From contig CAWGTM010000024.1 in NCBI GenBank assembly GCA_963825445.1, forward strand, positions 434,001 to 498,000: a stretch of 64,000 nt of DNA, given 5' to 3'. Made by a program: the position numbers and the translations under genes. Positions 23,617 through 32,944 of the stretch are shown piece after piece; position 1 is the first letter of the stretch; each line of letters starts with the position of its first letter. This DNA is from Actinophytocola sp963825445. Its GTDB lineage: Bacteria > Actinomycetota > Actinomycetes > Mycobacteriales > Pseudonocardiaceae. The notes below the pieces were generated by a model. That model ran no database searches. It was not told the origin of the DNA and was given only the letters and a program-made list of their open reading frames with translations.

Positions 23617-25991
23617 TGGCACTCAAGGGGGAGGGGGCGGTCCCCGTGACCGCCCCCACTGCCGCGGATCTGGTGCTGGCCCGCGACCGCCTGCTCGGTG
23701 GTCGGCCGGGTCAGCACCAGTCCGCGCGCCTGGCGTCCGACGCGTTGCGTGCGGCACTCACCGACCTGCACGAGTTCTGGCTGACCGTCCACGCGTCGCA
23801 CGCGGGCATCCACTCCGACGCCGTGGGCATCGCGCTGGTCGCGGTCGGCGGGCTCGGCCGTCGCGAGCTGGTGCCGTACTCCGACCTCGACCTGGTGTTG
23901 GTCCACGACGGCGGCACGCGGGTGGACACCGTGGCCGAGCAGCTCTGGTATCCACTGTGGAACTCCGGGGTCGGCCTCGACCACTCGGTCCGCACGGTGG
24001 CCGAGGCGATCGACGTGGCGGGCACCGACCTGCGCACGGCCATGGGCCTGCTCGACGCCCGTCACCTGATCGGCGACGCCGCGTTGTCCGGTCGGCTCGC
24101 TGAACAGGCGCGTGCCGCGTGGCGGGCGAGCGTCCGCAAACGCGTCGACGCCCTGCTGGACTCGGCCCGGCAGCGCTGGCGGCGCAGCGGCGAGGTCGCG
24201 CACTGGGTGGAACCCGATCTCAAGCACGGCCGCGGCGGGCTGCGCGATCTGTCGATGTTGGACGCGCTGGCGTTCGCCCAGGTGGTCGACCGGCCGTCGG
24301 GCGAGGTCAGCCAGGCCCGGCAGCTGCTGCTCGACACCCGCACCGAGCTGCGTCGCATCGCCGGGCGGCCCCGCGACGTGCTCATGCCCCAGGACGGCGA
24401 CGAGATCGCCGCGGCGCTCGGGCTCGGCGACCGTTTCACCCTGGCCCGCGCGCTGTCCGGCGCCGGGCGGTCGGTGGCGTACGCGCTGGACGTGGCGCTG
24501 CGATCGGTTCAGCCGGTGCGCAAGGTGCTCGGCGTGCTGCGCCGGGGTCCGCAGCGCAAGCCGCTGGCCGAGGGCGTGGTGCTGGCCGGCGACGAGGTGA
24601 CGCTCGCCCGCGACGTCGACCCGACGAAGGATCCCGGGCTGCTGCCGAGGGTGGCGGCGGCCGCCGCGCGGACCGGCCGGCCGATCGCGCCCGGCGCGCT
24701 GGCCCGGCTCGGCGAGTCGGCGCCGGAGCCCCGCGCGCCGTGGCCGCCCGACGTCCGCCAGGAGCTGGTGTCGCTGCTCGGCGCGGGCGAGGGCCTGATC
24801 GACGTGGTCGAGGCTCTCGACCGGACCGGGCTGTGGGCGCGGCTGTTCCCCGAGTGGGGCGCGGTGCGCGACCTGCCGCCGCGCGACGCGGCACACGTGT
24901 GGACGGTCGACCGGCATCTCGTGCAGACCACGGCCAACGCCGCCCGGCTGGTCACGTCGGTGTCCCGACCGGACCTGTTGTTGATCGGCGCGCTGCTGCA
25001 CGATCTCGGCAAGGGCCGCGACCAGGACCACTCGGTGGTCGGCGCGGCGCTGGCCACGCAGGTGGGTACTCGGCTGGGGCTGGTTCCGGATGATGTGGCG
25101 ACGTTGTCGGCCATGGTCCGCCACCACCTGCTGCTGCCGCACACGGCCACCAGACGCAACATCGAGGACGAGACCACGGTGGAGCGCGTGGTCGAGACGG
25201 TCGGCGGCGACCCGGTGCTGCTGGAGCTGCTGTACGCGCTGGCCGAGTCCGACTCGCTCGCCACCGGCCCCGGCGTGTGGACCGACTGGAAGGCCACGCT
25301 CATGGCCGACCTGGTCGTCCGGTGTCGTCGGCTGATGGCGGGGGAGCGGCACTCGCCGCCGCTCGAGCTGGACACCGCGCAGCGCCTGCTGGCGGAAAGC
25401 GTTGCGGCGTCAGGGAAACCGGATGTGCTGGTGGACTCGCTGTCGTCCGTCGCGACCATCACGCTGGTGGCGCCGGACAACCCGGGTCTGCTGTCGCGGG
25501 CGGCCGGTGTGCTGGCGTTGCACTCGCTGAAGGTGCACGCGGCCGAGCTGCGCAGCCACGCGGGCGCGGCGGTCGACGTGTTCTTCGTGTCGCCCCGCTT
25601 CGGCACGCTGCCGGACGCGGGGCTGCTGCGGGAGCAGTTCACCCGGGCGGTCACGGGGTCGCTGCCGTTGGCGGAGAAACTGGCGGCCAAGGAACGCGAC
25701 TACGCCGACCGTCCGGACGACCCGCCGTCGCCTCGCGTGTTGTGGTTCGAGGACGAGGCGTCCGACGGCGACGTGGTGCTGGAACTGCGCGCCGTGGATC
25801 GCCTCGGCCTGCTGCACGGCCTGGCGGAGGCCCTCGAGCACTGCGGCGTCGACGTGCGCTGGGCCCGCGCCATGCAGGTGGGCGGCACGGCCATCGCGTC
25901 GTTCAGCATCGCCTCGGTATCGGGCGACACGGCTTCTTCGGACTGGCGCGGTGCGGTGGAGAAGGCAGTACTCGCCGTGTGCGTTGAGTAG
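23616..25991 (+). CDS. glnD: PII nucleotidyltransferase / deadenylylase GlnD
   Basis: A 791-residue PII-modifying enzyme overlapping glnB by TAATG. The nucleotidyltransferase motif is VGGLGRRELVPYSDLDLVLV (residues 72-92). The HD phosphohydrolase is LLIGALLHDLGKGRDQDHS, followed by VRHHLLLPHTATRR. Two ACT domains follow, one around NPGLLSRAAGVLALHSL and one around DRLGLLHGLAEALEHCGVDV, which sense glutamine. Length and domain order are normal. In actinobacteria this enzyme adenylylates PII. Confidence 0.95.
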   Translation: MALKGEGAVPVTAPTAADLVLARDRLLGGRPGQHQSARLASDALRAALTDLHEFWLTVHASHAGIHSDAVGIALVAVGGLGRRELVPYSDLDLVLVHDGGTRVDTVAEQLWYPLWNSGVGLDHSVRTVAEAIDVAGTDLRTAMGLLDARHLIGDAALSGRLAEQARAAWRASVRKRVDALLDSARQRWRRSGEVAHWVEPDLKHGRGGLRDLSMLDALAFAQVVDRPSGEVSQARQLLLDTRTELRRIAGRPRDVLMPQDGDEIAAALGLGDRFTLARALSGAGRSVAYALDVALRSVQPVRKVLGVLRRGPQRKPLAEGVVLAGDEVTLARDVDPTKDPGLLPRVAAAAARTGRPIAPGALARLGESAPEPRAPWPPDVRQELVSLLGAGEGLIDVVEALDRTGLWARLFPEWGAVRDLPPRDAAHVWTVDRHLVQTTANAARLVTSVSRPDLLLIGALLHDLGKGRDQDHSVVGAALATQVGTRLGLVPDDVATLSAMVRHHLLLPHTATRRNIEDETTVERVVETVGGDPVLLELLYALAESDSLATGPGVWTDWKATLMADLVVRCRRLMAGERHSPPLELDTAQRLLAESVAASGKPDVLVDSLSSVATITLVAPDNPGLLSRAAGVLALHSLKVHAAELRSHAGAAVDVFFVSPRFGTLPDAGLLREQFTRAVTGSLPLAEKLAAKERDYADRPDDPPSPRVLWFEDEASDGDVVLELRAVDRLGLLHGLAEALEHCGVDVRWARAMQVGGTAIASFSIASVSGDTASSDWRGAVEKAVLAVCVE

Positions 25992-26056
25992 TTCCACCTA
26001 GGACGAACCGGGGGCGATCACGCTGCCGCTTCTTCCGCGCCCTCGGCAAACTCTGT

Positions 26057-26086
26057 GTCACCCGCGTCATGGGGGTCGCGGGTGAC
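26057..26086. terminator. Hairpin terminator after glnD
   Basis: A perfect 10-bp stem, GTCACCCGCG with CGCGGGTGAC, with a 10-base loop; a second 8-bp hairpin (TGGGCCCG/CGGGCCCA, 26093-26117) follows. There is no T-tract, which is common in high-GC genomes. Glutamine-regulated genes end here and a leftward gene ends at 26196, so the region may stop transcription from both sides. Confidence 0.6.
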
Positions 26087-26136
26087 CCGGGTTGGGCCCG
26101 TCGAGGGGTCGGGCCCATCCCGGTGGTCACACGCAT

Positions 26137-26179
26137 GATGACCACTCCCGTCGCGCACGATGACCACTCCGGTCGCGCG
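26137..26179. repeat. Two-copy 22-bp direct repeat
   Basis: GATGACCACTCCCGTCGCGC at 26137 recurs at 26159 with one change. The first copy also pairs with GTGGTCA at 26123-26129. No function is evident. Confidence 0.5.
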
Positions 26180-26195
26180 AGCCCGCCGTTCTCGG

Positions 26196-26636
26196 TCAGG
26201 TCAGCGTCGCAGCGTGCTGGAGCGCGTCGGCGACCAACTCGCGGATTCTCGGTTTCTTCGCCGGGCCCTGCCAGGCGTCCACCGCGTGCCAGTCACGATC
26301 GGTGAGCGGCGGCACGGGTTCTTGGCGGCGCAGGTCCGGCGGCAGGTCGGGAATCCGGACCATCAGCCAACCCGTGCCCAGCGCGGCGGCCGCCACGACG
26401 CCGTTCACGGCCAGCACCGGTACGCCGTACAGCGGAACGATCGGATACCCGTCCGGCGGCATCTCTTCGAACCACTCGACCAGGTCGGGGTGCGTGTGCG
26501 GTTCCCAACCGCCGTAGCCCTCGCATGGCCGCCCCTGGTGGCCGCCGCACGGCCTCGGCGGGCTGGCCTGTCGCCGTAAGTGCGCGATCAGGTCCTGGTT
26601 TCGAGGATGGTCGAGGTCCACCAGGTCGTTGGCCAC
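26196..26636 (-). CDS. Hypothetical protein divergent from ffh
   Basis: A 146-residue soluble protein starting MANDLVDLDHPRNQDLIAHL (GTG start), divergent from ffh with a 44-base gap that must hold both promoters. The central part (PCGGHQGRPCEGYGGWEPHT) has two cysteines and several histidines and could bind metal. Then comes GYPIVPLYGVPVLAVNGVVA, a weakly hydrophobic stretch that is too polar to be called a membrane helix. I do not recognise the family. Confidence 0.65.
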   Translation of the reverse strand: MANDLVDLDHPRNQDLIAHLRRQASPPRPCGGHQGRPCEGYGGWEPHTHPDLVEWFEEMPPDGYPIVPLYGVPVLAVNGVVAAAALGTGWLMVRIPDLPPDLRRQEPVPPLTDRDWHAVDAWQGPAKKPRIRELVADALQHAATLT

Positions 26637-26680
26637 GGTGAGAACCGTAGCCGGATTTTCGTTGCAGTAGGCTCGTCAGG

Positions 26681-28225
26681 GTGTTTGACACCCTTTCCGA
26701 CCGGCTCACCTCGGTACTGCAGAACCTGCGTGGCCGCGGCCGGCTGTCCGAGGCCGACGTCGACGCCACCGCGCGCGAGATTCGCATCGCGCTGCTGGAG
26801 GCCGACGTCGCGCTCCCGGTCGTGCGTACCTTCATCGCCAACGTCAAGGAGCGCGCCAAGGGCGCGGAGGTCTCCGGGGCGCTGAACCCGGCGCAGCAGG
26901 TCGTCAAGATCGTCAACGAGGAACTGGTCGCCATCCTGGGTGGCGAGACCCGGCGACTCAGCTTCGCCAAGAATCCGCCGAGCGTGATCATGCTCGCCGG
27001 CCTGCAGGGTTCCGGTAAGACGACCCTGGCCGGCAAGCTCGCCAAGTGGCTGACCACCCAGGGGCACACGCCGCTGCTCGTGGCCTGTGACCTGCAGCGT
27101 CCCAACGCGGTCAACCAGCTCCAGGTGGTCGGCGAGCGCGCGGGCGTCCCCACGTACGCGCCGGAGCCGGGCAACGGCGTCGGCGACCCCGTCGACGTGG
27201 CCCGCCGCTCGATCGAAGAGGCCAAGCGCACCCAGCACGACATCGTCATCGTCGACACCGCCGGCCGGCTGGGTGTCGACGAGGAGATGATGCGCCAGGC
27301 CGCCGACATCCGCGAGGCCGTGCAGCCCGACGAGGTGCTGTTCGTGGTCGACGCGATGATCGGTCAGGACGCGGTCACCACGGCCGAGGCGTTCCGCGAC
27401 GGCGTCGGCTTCACGGGTGTAGTGCTCACCAAGCTCGACGGCGACGCCCGCGGTGGTGCCGCGCTGTCGGTCCGCGAGGTCACCGGCCAGCCCATCATGT
27501 TCGCGTCCAATGGCGAGAAGCTCGAGGACTTCGACGCGTTCCACCCCGACCGGATGGCCTCGCGCATCCTCGGCATGGGCGATGTCCTCACCCTGATCGA
27601 GCAGGCCGAGCAGGCCTTCGACCAGGACCAGGCCGAGGCGGCCGCCGCCAAGATCGGCACGGGCGAGCTGACCCTCGAGGACTTCCTCGAGCAGATGCTC
27701 GCCGTCCGCAAGATGGGCCCCATCGCCAACCTGCTTGGCATGCTTCCCGGCGCCGGCCAGATGAAGGACCAGTTGGCCCAGGTCGACGACAAGCACCTCG
27801 ACCGGCTCCAGGCGATCATCCGGGGCATGACCCCGGCCGAACGCGAGAACCCCAAGATCATCAACGCGTCGCGCCGGGTGCGCATCGCCAAGGGTTCCGG
27901 TGTGGCGATCCGCGAGGTCAACGACCTGGTGAACCGCTTCTACGAGGCCCGCAAGATGATGCAGCAGATGGCCGGCCGGTTCGGTTTCGGCGGCGGTGGC
28001 GGCCGGGTGAGCAAGACCCGTAAGGGCAAGAAGGGCAAGGGCAAGAAGAAGGGCCCGACGCAGCCGAGGGTGCGCGGCGGACTGCCCGGCGGCATGCCTG
28101 GCATGCCGGGAATGCCGCCCGGCGGCCCCGCCGGTCTGCCCCCGGGTCTCGGCCTGGACCAGCTGCCGCCCGGATTCGACCCGTCGAAGCTCAAGTTCCC
28201 GAAGAACCCACCCGGGAACAACTAG
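26681..28225 (+). CDS. ffh: Signal recognition particle protein Ffh
   Basis: SRP54 GTPase that binds signal peptides and 4.5S RNA. The NG domain shows GLQGSGKTTLAGKLA, the DLQRPNAVNQL motif, DTAGRLGVDEEM and TKLDGDARGG. The M domain has the methionine-rich signal-binding groove and the SRP-RNA motif region GSGVAIREVNDLVNRF. The 514 residues end in a basic KKGKGKKK stretch and a Gly/Met/Pro-rich tail (GMPGMPGMPPG), as in other actinobacteria. The GTG start lies 44 bases from a divergent gene. The next gene overlaps its stop by one base. Confidence 0.97.
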   Translation: MFDTLSDRLTSVLQNLRGRGRLSEADVDATAREIRIALLEADVALPVVRTFIANVKERAKGAEVSGALNPAQQVVKIVNEELVAILGGETRRLSFAKNPPSVIMLAGLQGSGKTTLAGKLAKWLTTQGHTPLLVACDLQRPNAVNQLQVVGERAGVPTYAPEPGNGVGDPVDVARRSIEEAKRTQHDIVIVDTAGRLGVDEEMMRQAADIREAVQPDEVLFVVDAMIGQDAVTTAEAFRDGVGFTGVVLTKLDGDARGGAALSVREVTGQPIMFASNGEKLEDFDAFHPDRMASRILGMGDVLTLIEQAEQAFDQDQAEAAAAKIGTGELTLEDFLEQMLAVRKMGPIANLLGMLPGAGQMKDQLAQVDDKHLDRLQAIIRGMTPAERENPKIINASRRVRIAKGSGVAIREVNDLVNRFYEARKMMQQMAGRFGFGGGGGRVSKTRKGKKGKGKKKGPTQPRVRGGLPGGMPGMPGMPPGGPAGLPPGLGLDQLPPGFDPSKLKFPKNPPGNN

Positions 28226-29289
28226 TGCCCGCTCTGCACGTCCGGGGCGTGGTCCTGCCCGAGGGTCTCGAACAGGATCTGTGGATCGTCAACGGGCGGG
28301 TACGCACCACGCCCGTGCCCGGCGCGGAGACGGTGGTCGACGGCGGCTACCTCATCCCCGGCCTGGTCGACGCACACTGCCACATCGGGCTGGCCGTGCA
28401 GAATCTCGAGGAAGCGGCCGAGCACGCGGTCATCGACCGCGACACGGGCGCGCTGCTGCTGCGTGACTGCGGTGCCCCCATGGACACCCGGCCGCTGCAG
28501 GAACGCCTGGAGCTGCCGCGGATCATCCGCGCGGGCAAGCACATCGCCCGGCCGAAGCGCTACATCCCGTACATCAGCCAGGAAGTGGCGACCCCGGACC
28601 TGCTGCCGGCGGCCGTCGCCGAACAGGCGGCCGACGGCGACGGCTGGGTGAAACTCGTGGGCGACTGGATCGACCGCGACGCGGGAGACCTGGCGCCCCT
28701 GTGGCCGGACGACGTCCTGACCGAGGCGATCAAGGTGGCCCACGACGCCGGCGCGCGCGTCACGGCCCACGTCTTCGGCCCGGACGCGCTGCCCGGCCTC
28801 ATCAACGCGGGCATCGACTGCATCGAACACGGCACCGGCCTCACCGACGACACCATCGCCCTGATGGCCGAGCGCGGCACGGCGCTGGTGCCCACGCTGA
28901 TCAACATCGAGACGTTCCCGGGCATCGCCGCCGGCGCCACCAAGTATCCGCGCTTCGGCAGCAGGCTCCTGGACCTGTACTCCCGGGTGCGGAAAACGGT
29001 CGGCGCGGCGGTGGAGGCCGGCGTCACGGTCTACGCGGGCACGGACGCGGGCGGCGGCATCGCCCACGGCCGAATCGTCGACGAGATCCTCGCTCTGCAC
29101 GAGGTGGGCCTGACCGCCGAAGAGGCCCTGGGCGCCGCCTCATGGCGCGCCCGCGAGTGGCTGGGCTGGTCCGGCATCCGCGAGGCGGCGACCGCGGACA
29201 TAGTCGCCTTCGACGAGGACCCACGACTGGACCTGAACGCCCTGCGCACCCCGTCCCGAATCATCCTGCGGGGCCGAATCATCCGCTGA
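28225..29289 (+). CDS. Amidohydrolase family protein
   Basis: A 354-residue metal-dependent amidohydrolase (imidazolonepropionase-like subgroup). Metal-site motifs are LIPGLVDAHCHIGL (HxH), KLVGDW, RVTAHVFG, DCIEHGTGL and YAGTDAGGG. The GTG start overlaps the ffh stop (TAGTG), so translation is coupled. The substrate is unknown. The placement after ffh is conserved in actinomycetes and does not imply an SRP role. Confidence 0.9.
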   Translation: MPALHVRGVVLPEGLEQDLWIVNGRVRTTPVPGAETVVDGGYLIPGLVDAHCHIGLAVQNLEEAAEHAVIDRDTGALLLRDCGAPMDTRPLQERLELPRIIRAGKHIARPKRYIPYISQEVATPDLLPAAVAEQAADGDGWVKLVGDWIDRDAGDLAPLWPDDVLTEAIKVAHDAGARVTAHVFGPDALPGLINAGIDCIEHGTGLTDDTIALMAERGTALVPTLINIETFPGIAAGATKYPRFGSRLLDLYSRVRKTVGAAVEAGVTVYAGTDAGGGIAHGRIVDEILALHEVGLTAEEALGAASWRAREWLGWSGIREAATADIVAFDEDPRLDLNALRTPSRIILRGRIIR

Positions 29290-29846
29290 CGCGGCTCACA
29301 CGAGCCCGCCGCTGGAGCGCACCAGACCGCTCGCCGACCCACGCCGAGTCCGCCACTCACGCACGCCGAGTTGGCCATTGGCGCACGTCGAGTCCGCCGC
29401 TCAGACACGTCGAGTGCGCCACTCACGCCCGCTGGGTCCGCTGTTCGGCTTGCCGAGTCGCCGCCCGCTGTGCCCGCCGTTCCTTCTGCGGGATTCGCCG
29501 TTCCGTTCGCTGAGTCCGCAGTTGCCGCGCGTCGAGTTCGCCGCTCACGCATCCTGGGTTCGCCGGCCGGCTTGCCGAGCGCGCTCCCGCGCACGCGGAG
29601 TCCGCCATTCCCGCACGGTGACCTGGCGAGCGTCGGGCCCTGCAGCAGGCCAAACCCGAGATTCACGCGGCACCCGCTCGCGAGTCGGGATCAGCAGCCG
29701 CCGCGTCCCGGCACAACCGGATCCGTGTCGCAGGTGGCCGGTCCGATCGAGATTCGCACCCGTCCGTCCCATCCCACGTCAACCCGCCCAAATCGGATCT
29801 TCCGCTGAGAGGTGTGCCCCGTCATCTACGGACTACTGTCAGGTAG
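29290..29846. repeat. Gene-free region with a 22-bp degenerate tandem array
   Basis: No convincing gene is seen in these 557 bases. From 29342 to 29451 there are five consecutive 22-bp units of the type CGCCGAGTCCGCCACTCACG plus CA. Decayed units (GAGTCCGC, GAGTTCGCCGCTCACGC) continue to about 29640. A period of 22 is not a multiple of three, which argues against coding. The final 200 bases hold the promoter region of the following protease gene but no clear box. Confidence 0.65.
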
Positions 29847-30608
29847 GTGACGGCCGATCAGGAAGCGACAGACACCGCGAACAGCGCGGATGTCGCCGTT
29901 GCCCCCGACCGAACCCACCGCTGGGGCTTCGGCGCCTTCCTGTCCGTCTTCGCGGTCTTCGTGCTCTCCGCCGTGGTCATCGGCGCGCTCGTCGGCGCGA
30001 TCGCCCCCGACTCGATCAACTCCCCGACGGTCACGGTCGTCGGCACCATGGTGCCCACCGTGCTGGCCACACTCGCCGCGCTGCTCGTCACCAAACTGCG
30101 CGGCAACGGCCCCAAGCTCGACCTGCGCTGGTCGATGAACCGCGAGGACCTCCGCGTCGGCCTCAAATGGGGCGGCATCGGCCTGCTCTCCACCACGGTC
30201 GCCGCGTTCCTGTGGACCAACTTCGTCGGCGAGGAGAACGCGTCCTCCGCGGTCGGCAAGCTGGTGGAGAACCAGCGGATGCCGATCGCCGCCGCGCTCG
30301 CCATGTTCTTCTTCGTCTGGCTGATCGGACCGATCTGCGAGGAGATCATCTACCGCGGCCTGCTGTGGGGCGCGCTCGAACGCCTGCAGTGGGGGCGGTG
30401 GGCGGTCTTCGGCCTCACCACCGTGATCTTCGCGGTCAGCCACCTCGAGCCGCTGCGCACGTCATTGCTGCTGGTCATCGGCATACCCATCGGCCTGGCC
30501 CGGCTGTTCACCGGCCGCCTGGGCGCGAGCATCGTGGCCCATCAGGTGAACAACTTCCTGCCCGCGGTCGCCATGCTGCTGATCGCCATCGGGGTCATGC
30601 CGGCCTGA
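29847..30608 (+). CDS. CPBP-family intramembrane metalloprotease
   Basis: A 253-residue membrane protein with about eight hydrophobic segments. The CPBP/Abi motif 1 EEIIYRGLLWG (EExxxR) and motif 2 FAVSHL (with HxxN-like VAHQVNNF later) are in transmembrane context, as in Rce1-type proteases. Bacterial members act in bacteriocin immunity or membrane protein processing; the target here is unknown. The GTG start follows AGGTAGGT. Confidence 0.87.
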   Translation: MTADQEATDTANSADVAVAPDRTHRWGFGAFLSVFAVFVLSAVVIGALVGAIAPDSINSPTVTVVGTMVPTVLATLAALLVTKLRGNGPKLDLRWSMNREDLRVGLKWGGIGLLSTTVAAFLWTNFVGEENASSAVGKLVENQRMPIAAALAMFFFVWLIGPICEEIIYRGLLWGALERLQWGRWAVFGLTTVIFAVSHLEPLRTSLLLVIGIPIGLARLFTGRLGASIVAHQVNNFLPAVAMLLIAIGVMPA

Positions 30609-30758
30609 GTAGGACGGTCTGGCAGAATAGCTAGCTGTCCGTCGTGGCTCGGCCCCTCTCTCCGTGCCATGGCGCCACCGAACTTCGGGAACCAGCGGAT
30701 TCGCAACCCCACGCGATCCACCGGCGCCCAACCATGATCCAGAGGAGCACCACAGCAA

Positions 30759-31229
30759 GTGGCAGTCAAGATCAAGCTGCAGCGTCTCGGCAAGATCCGG
30801 GCGCCGTACTACCGCGTCATCGTCTCCGATGCCCGTACCCGCCGTAGTGGCAAGGCGATCGAGACGATCGGCCGGTACCACCCGAAGGAAGAGCCGAGCT
30901 TCATCGAGGTCGACTCCGAGCGGGCGCAGTACTGGCTGGGTGTCGGCGCGCAGCCGACCGAGTCGGTGCAGCGCATCTTCGAGGTGACCGGCGACTGGCA
31001 GAAGTTCAAGGGCCTGCCGGGCACCGAGGGCACGCTCAAGGTCAAGGAGCCGAAGCCGTCGAAGCAGGCGCTGTTCGACGCCGCTCTCAAGGCCGCCGGC
31101 GAGGAGCCGACGACCGAGGCCACCACCCCGAAGAAGAAGGGTGGTGCCAAGAAGGCGGAGGCCAAGAAGACCGACGAGCAGCCGGCTGAGGCCAAGCCCG
31201 CGGACGAGGGTGCCAAGGCCGAGTCGTGA
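30759..31229 (+). CDS. rpsP: 30S ribosomal protein S16
   Basis: The first 85 residues are S16 (VKIKLQRLGKIRAPYYRVIV, then TRRSGKAIETIGRYHPKE). The last 60 are an actinobacteria-type extension of Lys, Ala and Glu (KKKGGAKKAEAKKTDEQPAE), giving 156 residues against about 85 in E. coli. GTG 30759 is set by AGAGGAGC just upstream. It starts the rpsP-khpA-rimM-trmD operon. Confidence 0.97.
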   Translation: MAVKIKLQRLGKIRAPYYRVIVSDARTRRSGKAIETIGRYHPKEEPSFIEVDSERAQYWLGVGAQPTESVQRIFEVTGDWQKFKGLPGTEGTLKVKEPKPSKQALFDAALKAAGEEPTTEATTPKKKGGAKKAEAKKTDEQPAEAKPADEGAKAES

Positions 31230-31299
31230 GCGAGCTTGCGAGCGAACCAATGTCACAGGGCGACCGCGAGCGGCGACACCGAGCCTGTGAGGGGTCGTC

Positions 31300-31539
31300 G
31301 TGAGCTTCCTGGCTGACGCTCTCGAGCACCTGGTGCGCGGCATCGTCGACAACCCGGACGACGTGCGCGTCGAGCTGGTGACCACTCGCCGTGGTCGCAC
31401 GCTCGAGCTGCACGTCAACCCGGAGGATCTCGGCAAGGTGATCGGCCGCGGCGGCCGCACGGCCACCGCGCTGCGCACGGTGATGGCCGGAATCGGCGGT
31501 CGCGGCATCCGAGTGGACGTCGTCGACACGGATCAGTAG
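31300..31539 (+). CDS. khpA: KH-domain RNA-binding protein KhpA
   Basis: Seventy-nine residues forming one type II KH domain with the GxxG loop in KVIGRGGRTATALRTVM. KhpA binds RNA, often as a heterodimer with KhpB/Jag, and is conserved between rpsP and rimM. Its TAG overlaps the rimM start by one base. Confidence 0.93.
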   Translation: MSFLADALEHLVRGIVDNPDDVRVELVTTRRGRTLELHVNPEDLGKVIGRGGRTATALRTVMAGIGGRGIRVDVVDTDQ

Positions 31540-32054
31540 TGACAGAGCTGCTGGTCGGTCGAGTGGCCAAGGCCCACGGCATCGCCGGGGAGCTGGCCGT
31601 CGACATTCACACCGACTCGCCGGAAGAACGCTTCGCCCCCGGGGCCGTGCTGTCTGCACGGCTCCGGGACCGTTCGGTCCGGCCGGTCACGGTGGCCACC
31701 GCGCGCGAGCACTCCGGCCGCCTTCTCGTCCGTTTCGACGAGGTACCCGACCGCAACGTCGCCGAGACCATGCGTGGCGCACAGCTGCTGGTCTCCGCCG
31801 ACGAACTGCCGCAGTCGGACGATCCGGACGCGTTCTACGATCACGAACTCGAAGGCCTCAAGGCCGTGCTGGCCGACGGCACCGAGGTCGGCACGGTGCG
31901 CGAGATCGCTCGCGGCCCCGGCGGTGAGCTGCTCGTCCTCGTCCGCCCGGACGGCACGGAGGGCCTGGTCCCGTTCGTGCGCGAGATCGTCCCCGAGGTG
32001 GACGTCAAGGGCGGCCGCGTGGTCATCGACCCGCCAGAAGGTCTCCTCGACTAG
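31539..32054 (+). CDS. rimM: 16S rRNA processing protein RimM
   Basis: Ribosome maturation factor for the 30S head, 171 residues. The N-terminal domain begins LLVGRVAKAHGIAGELAVDI. The PRC-barrel begins at DPDAFYDHELEGLKAVLADG and ends VPFVREIVPEVDV. The GTG start overlaps khpA (TAGTG), and the stop overlaps trmD in the same way, so the chain is tightly coupled. Confidence 0.96.
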   Translation: MTELLVGRVAKAHGIAGELAVDIHTDSPEERFAPGAVLSARLRDRSVRPVTVATAREHSGRLLVRFDEVPDRNVAETMRGAQLLVSADELPQSDDPDAFYDHELEGLKAVLADGTEVGTVREIARGPGGELLVLVRPDGTEGLVPFVREIVPEVDVKGGRVVIDPPEGLLD

Positions 32055-32821
32055 TGCGCATCGACGTCGTCACGATCTTCCCGGAGTACCTCGACCCGTT
32101 GCGGGCCGCGTTGCTCGGCCGGGCCATCGAGCGCGGACTGCTCACGGTCGACGTCCACGACCTGCGCAAGTGGACCCACGACGTCCACAAGGCGGTCGAC
32201 GACAGCCCGTACGGCGGCGGCCCCGGCATGGTGATGAAGCCGCAGGTGTGGGGCGAGGCGCTCGACGAGCTGTGCGCCGCCGGCACCCCGCGTCTCGTGG
32301 TGCCCACGCCCGCAGGCCGGCCGTTCACCCAGGCCATGGCGCGTGAGTACGCGGCCGAGGACTGGCTGCTGTTCGCCTGCGGCCGCTACGAGGGCATCGA
32401 CCAGCGAGTGCTCGACGACGCCGCCCGGCGGATGCCGGTCGACGAGGTGTCGATCGGCGACTACGTCCTGGTCGGCGGCGAGGTCGCGGTCATGACCATG
32501 GTCGAGGCGGTCGCCCGCCTGCTGCCGGGCGTGCTCGGCAACCCCGCGTCGGCCGAACAGGACTCGTTCTCCGACGGCCTGCTGGAGGGCCCCAGCTACA
32601 CGCGTCCGGAGGTCTGGCGCGAGCTGGCGGTGCCCGACGTGCTCCGCTCCGGCAACCACGCGGCCATCGCCCGCTGGCGCCGTGACCAGGCACTGACCCG
32701 CACGGTGCGGCGTCGTCCGGAGCTGATGGACGCGCTGCCGGAGGGGGCGCTCGACAAGCACGACCGTGCGCACCTGGCTCGTCTGGGTGATCCCGATTTC
32801 GACCCCGGATCGGGCGTCTGA
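32054..32821 (+). CDS. trmD: tRNA (guanine37-N1)-methyltransferase
   Basis: SPOUT-class methyltransferase making m1G37, 255 residues. The knot and SAM site show YGGGPGMVMKP, FACGRYEGIDQRV and EVSIGDYVLVGGEVA. The C-terminal domain contains SFSDGLLEGPSYTRPEVWR and NHAAIARWRRDQAL. GTG 32054 overlaps the rimM stop. About 120 bases separate it from rplS, long enough for an additional promoter. Confidence 0.97.
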   Translation: MRIDVVTIFPEYLDPLRAALLGRAIERGLLTVDVHDLRKWTHDVHKAVDDSPYGGGPGMVMKPQVWGEALDELCAAGTPRLVVPTPAGRPFTQAMAREYAAEDWLLFACGRYEGIDQRVLDDAARRMPVDEVSIGDYVLVGGEVAVMTMVEAVARLLPGVLGNPASAEQDSFSDGLLEGPSYTRPEVWRELAVPDVLRSGNHAAIARWRRDQALTRTVRRRPELMDALPEGALDKHDRAHLARLGDPDFDPGSGV

Positions 32822-32944
32822 CATACTTGACCGGTTGCTGCGACCGGGTGGCTCCTCGGCGCGCTCGACGTTGACTCCCCAAGGTTGACTATCGGTTCTT
32901 ACCGCGCCTTGGGACGAACGAACGACATGAGGACGGATACACCG

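Noticed and set aside
23412..25352. 646-codon open frame antisense to glnB and glnD
   Set aside because: Antisense shadow of GC3-rich genes; no recognisable domain.
29342..29451. Coding repeat protein on either strand
   Set aside because: The 22-bp period is not a multiple of three and would change frame at every unit.
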